DNA of 64,000 nucleotides from Bacteroidia bacterium (lineage in GTDB: Bacteria; Bacteroidota; Bacteroidia; Bacteroidales; GWA2-32-17). A program made the translations under genes and the position numbers. Location: assembly GCA_016218155.1 (NCBI GenBank), contig JACREQ010000046.1, forward strand, positions 62,001 through 126,000, written 5' to 3'. The notes below the pieces were generated by a model. That model made no database searches. It was given only the letters and a program-made list of their open reading frames with translations, and was not told the origin of the DNA. This document shows, piece by piece, positions 62,501 through 64,000 of this stretch (position 1 is its first letter; each line of letters starts with the position of its first letter).

Positions 62501-63936
62501 GGCACAATAGTTTGTGCAGAACAATATGTTGCAACCGGAATAGTTATTGAATTTAATTCAGCATCTAATGTTAATGATGGTAAACATGGATCATAACCAT
62601 CAATAAATTGTGGTGCAGTACCCAATGGGTCTAGCCAGTCACTTAATCTGGTAGCGCTTGTTCCTCCGCCTGTCCATGATGCAGCAACCTGACCATAATA
62701 ATCATTCATACTTGCAGCAGCAGCTCCGCAGGAAGATGGTCCACCATAAAGCTGACCAATAATTCTATGATTCTGATCATACACAGGTGATCCTGATGAT
62801 CCTGGTTCTGTACAAGTTGAGCCTACTGTCCAGAAAATCTGCCAGCAAGTAGCACTTGAATAAGTTGCAGAAACAGCAGCTTGTGAAGAAAGGCTGATTT
62901 TCTTTACATCTCCATCAGGGTGATGAATACATGCAGCAGATGTTGCAGGTGTTGTAGATCTTGACCAACCCGAATAATATGGATTAAATGTACAAGGAGG
63001 TGTTGCATTCATTTGAACGAGGCAAAAATCCGAACCGGCATTTCTTGCTTTTAAAGCACAACCAGAAGTTGTAACCTGATCGTGAGCTGGATTTGTTGTA
63101 TTTGTACAACCTGCACTTTGCCAGTTATACCAGAAAATCCACGATGCAAAATCATTACTTGTACTACAGTGATTAGCTGTTAATACATATGGAGTTCCAT
63201 TATTTGATGTATTGTTTATTAAAGCACCTGTACAAAAACCACTTCCTCCAACAACAAGCATACAAACCGAGCGAATTTGTTTTGACCAACCTGCAGAATC
63301 AGGGTTACAGGCAACATTACGTTGACAAGTACCGGAAGTTCCAAATCCTTTTTGAGCAAAATCAAATACATTTTGGTAACCATGTGTTACTCTGTCAAGA
63401 ATTAGTTCTCCGGAAAATGCTGCATTAGCAGGCTCAAAATATTCTAAAGTGATAGCTTCACCTGGAATTAAAGTTGTTGCAAAAATGCCTGAAGCAACAT
63501 TATTTGCACTTGTAAATGAACCTAGAACTTCAGAATGGTCTTCATTATACATAAATAATGTAGCACCATCAGGAAGTATAAATTTGCTAAATCCAAAATT
63601 CATTGTTAAAGCACCTTGTGAATAAATTCTTAGTCTCCACAATTTATCACCATTTGATAATACATCCCATGTACCTGATGTTTCCATGTTAATGTTAACA
63701 TCAATGTTTTTACCAAAGCGCCATGGAATGTCTTTATTGTTCTCATTTGCCAAATCCTCAGCTTTTAATAAAGCAACATTAATTGGTTGCATTGTTAAAG
63801 TCTGAACAGATTTCTGTACAGCAATTTTTTGATTAAAGCTAAGTGGTCTTCCACCATAGCTTAATTGTGCCAATAAACTTCCAGCAAATAGGAAATTTAA
63901 AATAATAGCAAAAAATAAAAGTCTAAATTTTTTCAT
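59524..63936 (-). CDS. Large secreted lysyl-endopeptidase-like S1 protease with PKD, Ig-like and T9SS type A domains
   Basis: A 1470-residue extracellular protein. Signal peptide (1-24, ending LLAQL) and a propeptide region (25-205) precede a trypsin-fold protease resembling lysyl endopeptidase, with His256 (LTANHC), Asp303 (NAGSDFCL) and Ser381 (EPGSSGSPV). Several cysteines suggest disulphides. Downstream are a CARDB/Ig-like fold, a MAM/jelly-roll-like domain (DINIT end), a PKD (SWDFGDGQTSTLQNPSHSY), and a middle beta domain (about 845-990). Three near-identical Ig-like repeats with YQWQINGVNAG follow, then a second PKD (YLWDFGDGQTSTLDNPTHTY) and the type A sorting domain (VNVYPNPAKTNTSIEIS to the end). 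The complete catalytic triad suggests activity. Confidence 0.94.
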   Translation of the reverse strand: MKKFRLLFFAIILNFLFAGSLLAQLSYGGRPLSFNQKIAVQKSVQTLTMQPINVALLKAEDLANENNKDIPWRFGKNIDVNINMETSGTWDVLSNGDKLWRLRIYSQGALTMNFGFSKFILPDGATLFMYNEDHSEVLGSFTSANNVASGIFATTLIPGEAITLEYFEPANAAFSGELILDRVTHGYQNVFDFAQKGFGTSGTCQRNVACNPDSAGWSKQIRSVCMLVVGGSGFCTGALINNTSNNGTPYVLTANHCSTSNDFASWIFWYNWQSAGCTNTTNPAHDQVTTSGCALKARNAGSDFCLVQMNATPPCTFNPYYSGWSRSTTPATSAACIHHPDGDVKKISLSSQAAVSATYSSATCWQIFWTVGSTCTEPGSSGSPVYDQNHRIIGQLYGGPSSCGAAAASMNDYYGQVAASWTGGGTSATRLSDWLDPLGTAPQFIDGYDPCLPSLTLDAELNSITIPVATYCSAQTIVPTVVIKNNGTTALTSLSVRYNIDGGTNVTQAWTGNLATGAIATVTFPSITLAMGTHAFNASCTLPNGGTDLNLTNDTKTLSYTVSTGQALPFTEDFEATTFAPTNWTLNNPDGGVTWVRKATTGNGTSTASASVDFFNYNTTGQTDELITPSLLFPSGAIQMTFNVAYRQYQTEADGLQIYISTDCGVTYNPTPIYDKSGAALASTTASTTAFTPNAAAQWRMETVDLSAYANNSVKLKFVSVNAFGNNLHIDDINITSLTTPPVADFTSSMTSTCGGDVQFTDISTNIPTSWSWDFGDGQTSTLQNPSHSYTTNGTYTVTMTATNAYGNDQVVKTNLITINMPAAPVATGASNCGTGTVNLSATGSGILHWFDAATAGTDLGTGTTFTTPSIAATTTYYVANHISQPSQYVGPTNNTANGAFTNTATYLIFDCTSPCTLVSASVNASNAGNRTIQLLSSTGAVILTTTVNIPAGVSRVNLNFAIPVGTAMRLSVGANSQLYRLTSNFTYPYTLAGLISITSCSNTARYGLLYDWEIKEADCVSARVPVIATINTPAAASLNISASATTICPGTSVTFTATPVNGGTTPAYQWQINGVNAGTNSSTFITTALANNDIVTCVMTSNETCVSGSPATSNAITITSQATVPAGVSIISNGGTSLCAGENATFTATPTNGGTTPSYQWQINGVNAGPNSATVTTNTLNNNDVITCIMTSSSSCATGNPATSNSVTVTVNQPVTPSVAISSPNTTICPGDNVTATAVPTNGGTTPSYQWQINGVNAGPNSPTVSSTTLNNNDVITCILTSSETCVTANTATSNSLTITVAGSLPTTGFTYTANQLDFTFTNTTTGATSYLWDFGDGQTSTLDNPTHTYATSGLYVVTLTAYSTCGSSNVIQSVNAIGVGIYSNNSQIIVNVYPNPAKTNTSIEISGVISNELTIEVSDILGRPVYQNSFNNTKQTKINLNLSGFEKGIYFIKVNANNSSKIIKLIHE

Positions 63937-64000
63937 AAACTTATGAATTAGTAATTATAAATTAGTTTTGGTTCGTAATTAGCAAATTGAATAACAAGCG

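Overview
The window is AT-rich chromosome from a member of the Bacteroidota. Three things point there. Seven proteins end in (or carry) type IX secretion system (T9SS) sorting or gliding-motility C-terminal domains, there is a PorP/SprF-family protein beside an SprB-repeat protein, and many genes have the Bacteroidota -7 promoter element TAnnTTTG. Ribosomal RNA, tRNA and CRISPR are not seen. The genus cannot be named from the sequence.

Left part (1-23.1 kb). A minus-strand cluster of five exported proteins of unknown function (151-4476) is followed by the housekeeping pair ffh-folD. Next come a small outer-membrane-like protein, an ECF sigma factor that overlaps a membrane protein with an anti-sigma-like N-terminus and a gliding-motility C-terminal domain, and a PAS / secreted nuclease / lipoprotein operon. 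A signalling cluster follows (TPR-SpoIIE phosphatase, CoA-binding protein, hybrid histidine kinase), then an ATP-grasp ligase, miaB with an AhpD-like protein, and a large secreted subtilase.

Centre (23.2-49.8 kb). The dominant structure is a tandem array of eight large paralogous genes on the plus strand, headed by a short T9SS-tagged protein. All eight share a signal peptide, one N-terminal domain, a conserved middle module, a long YadA-head-like repeat region, and a C-terminal phage-tail-spike type S74 auto-processing chaperone domain followed by a coiled coil. Between these fixed parts lie exchangeable linkers (strand repeats, collagen-like Gly-X-Y, WxGT repeats). The array falls into several transcription units, set by terminators, -7 elements and two 2-nt gene junctions. 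It looks like a family of trimeric surface or secreted fibres that diversify by recombination; none carries a T9SS tag or an autotransporter barrel, so the export route is open.

Right part (49.8-64 kb). A complex intergenic region holds an inverted duplicate of the array's terminator, a REP-like hairpin and an attC-like palindrome. The palindrome lies at the end of what looks like a single integron-type gene cassette (50137-51157) coding a T9SS-tagged protein. Beyond it are an SprB-repeat adhesin and its SprF-like partner, a lipoprotein, a LecA-like lectin-domain protein, and a very large lysyl-endopeptidase-like secreted protease. Overall the window is devoted mainly to making, exporting and displaying cell-surface and secreted proteins.
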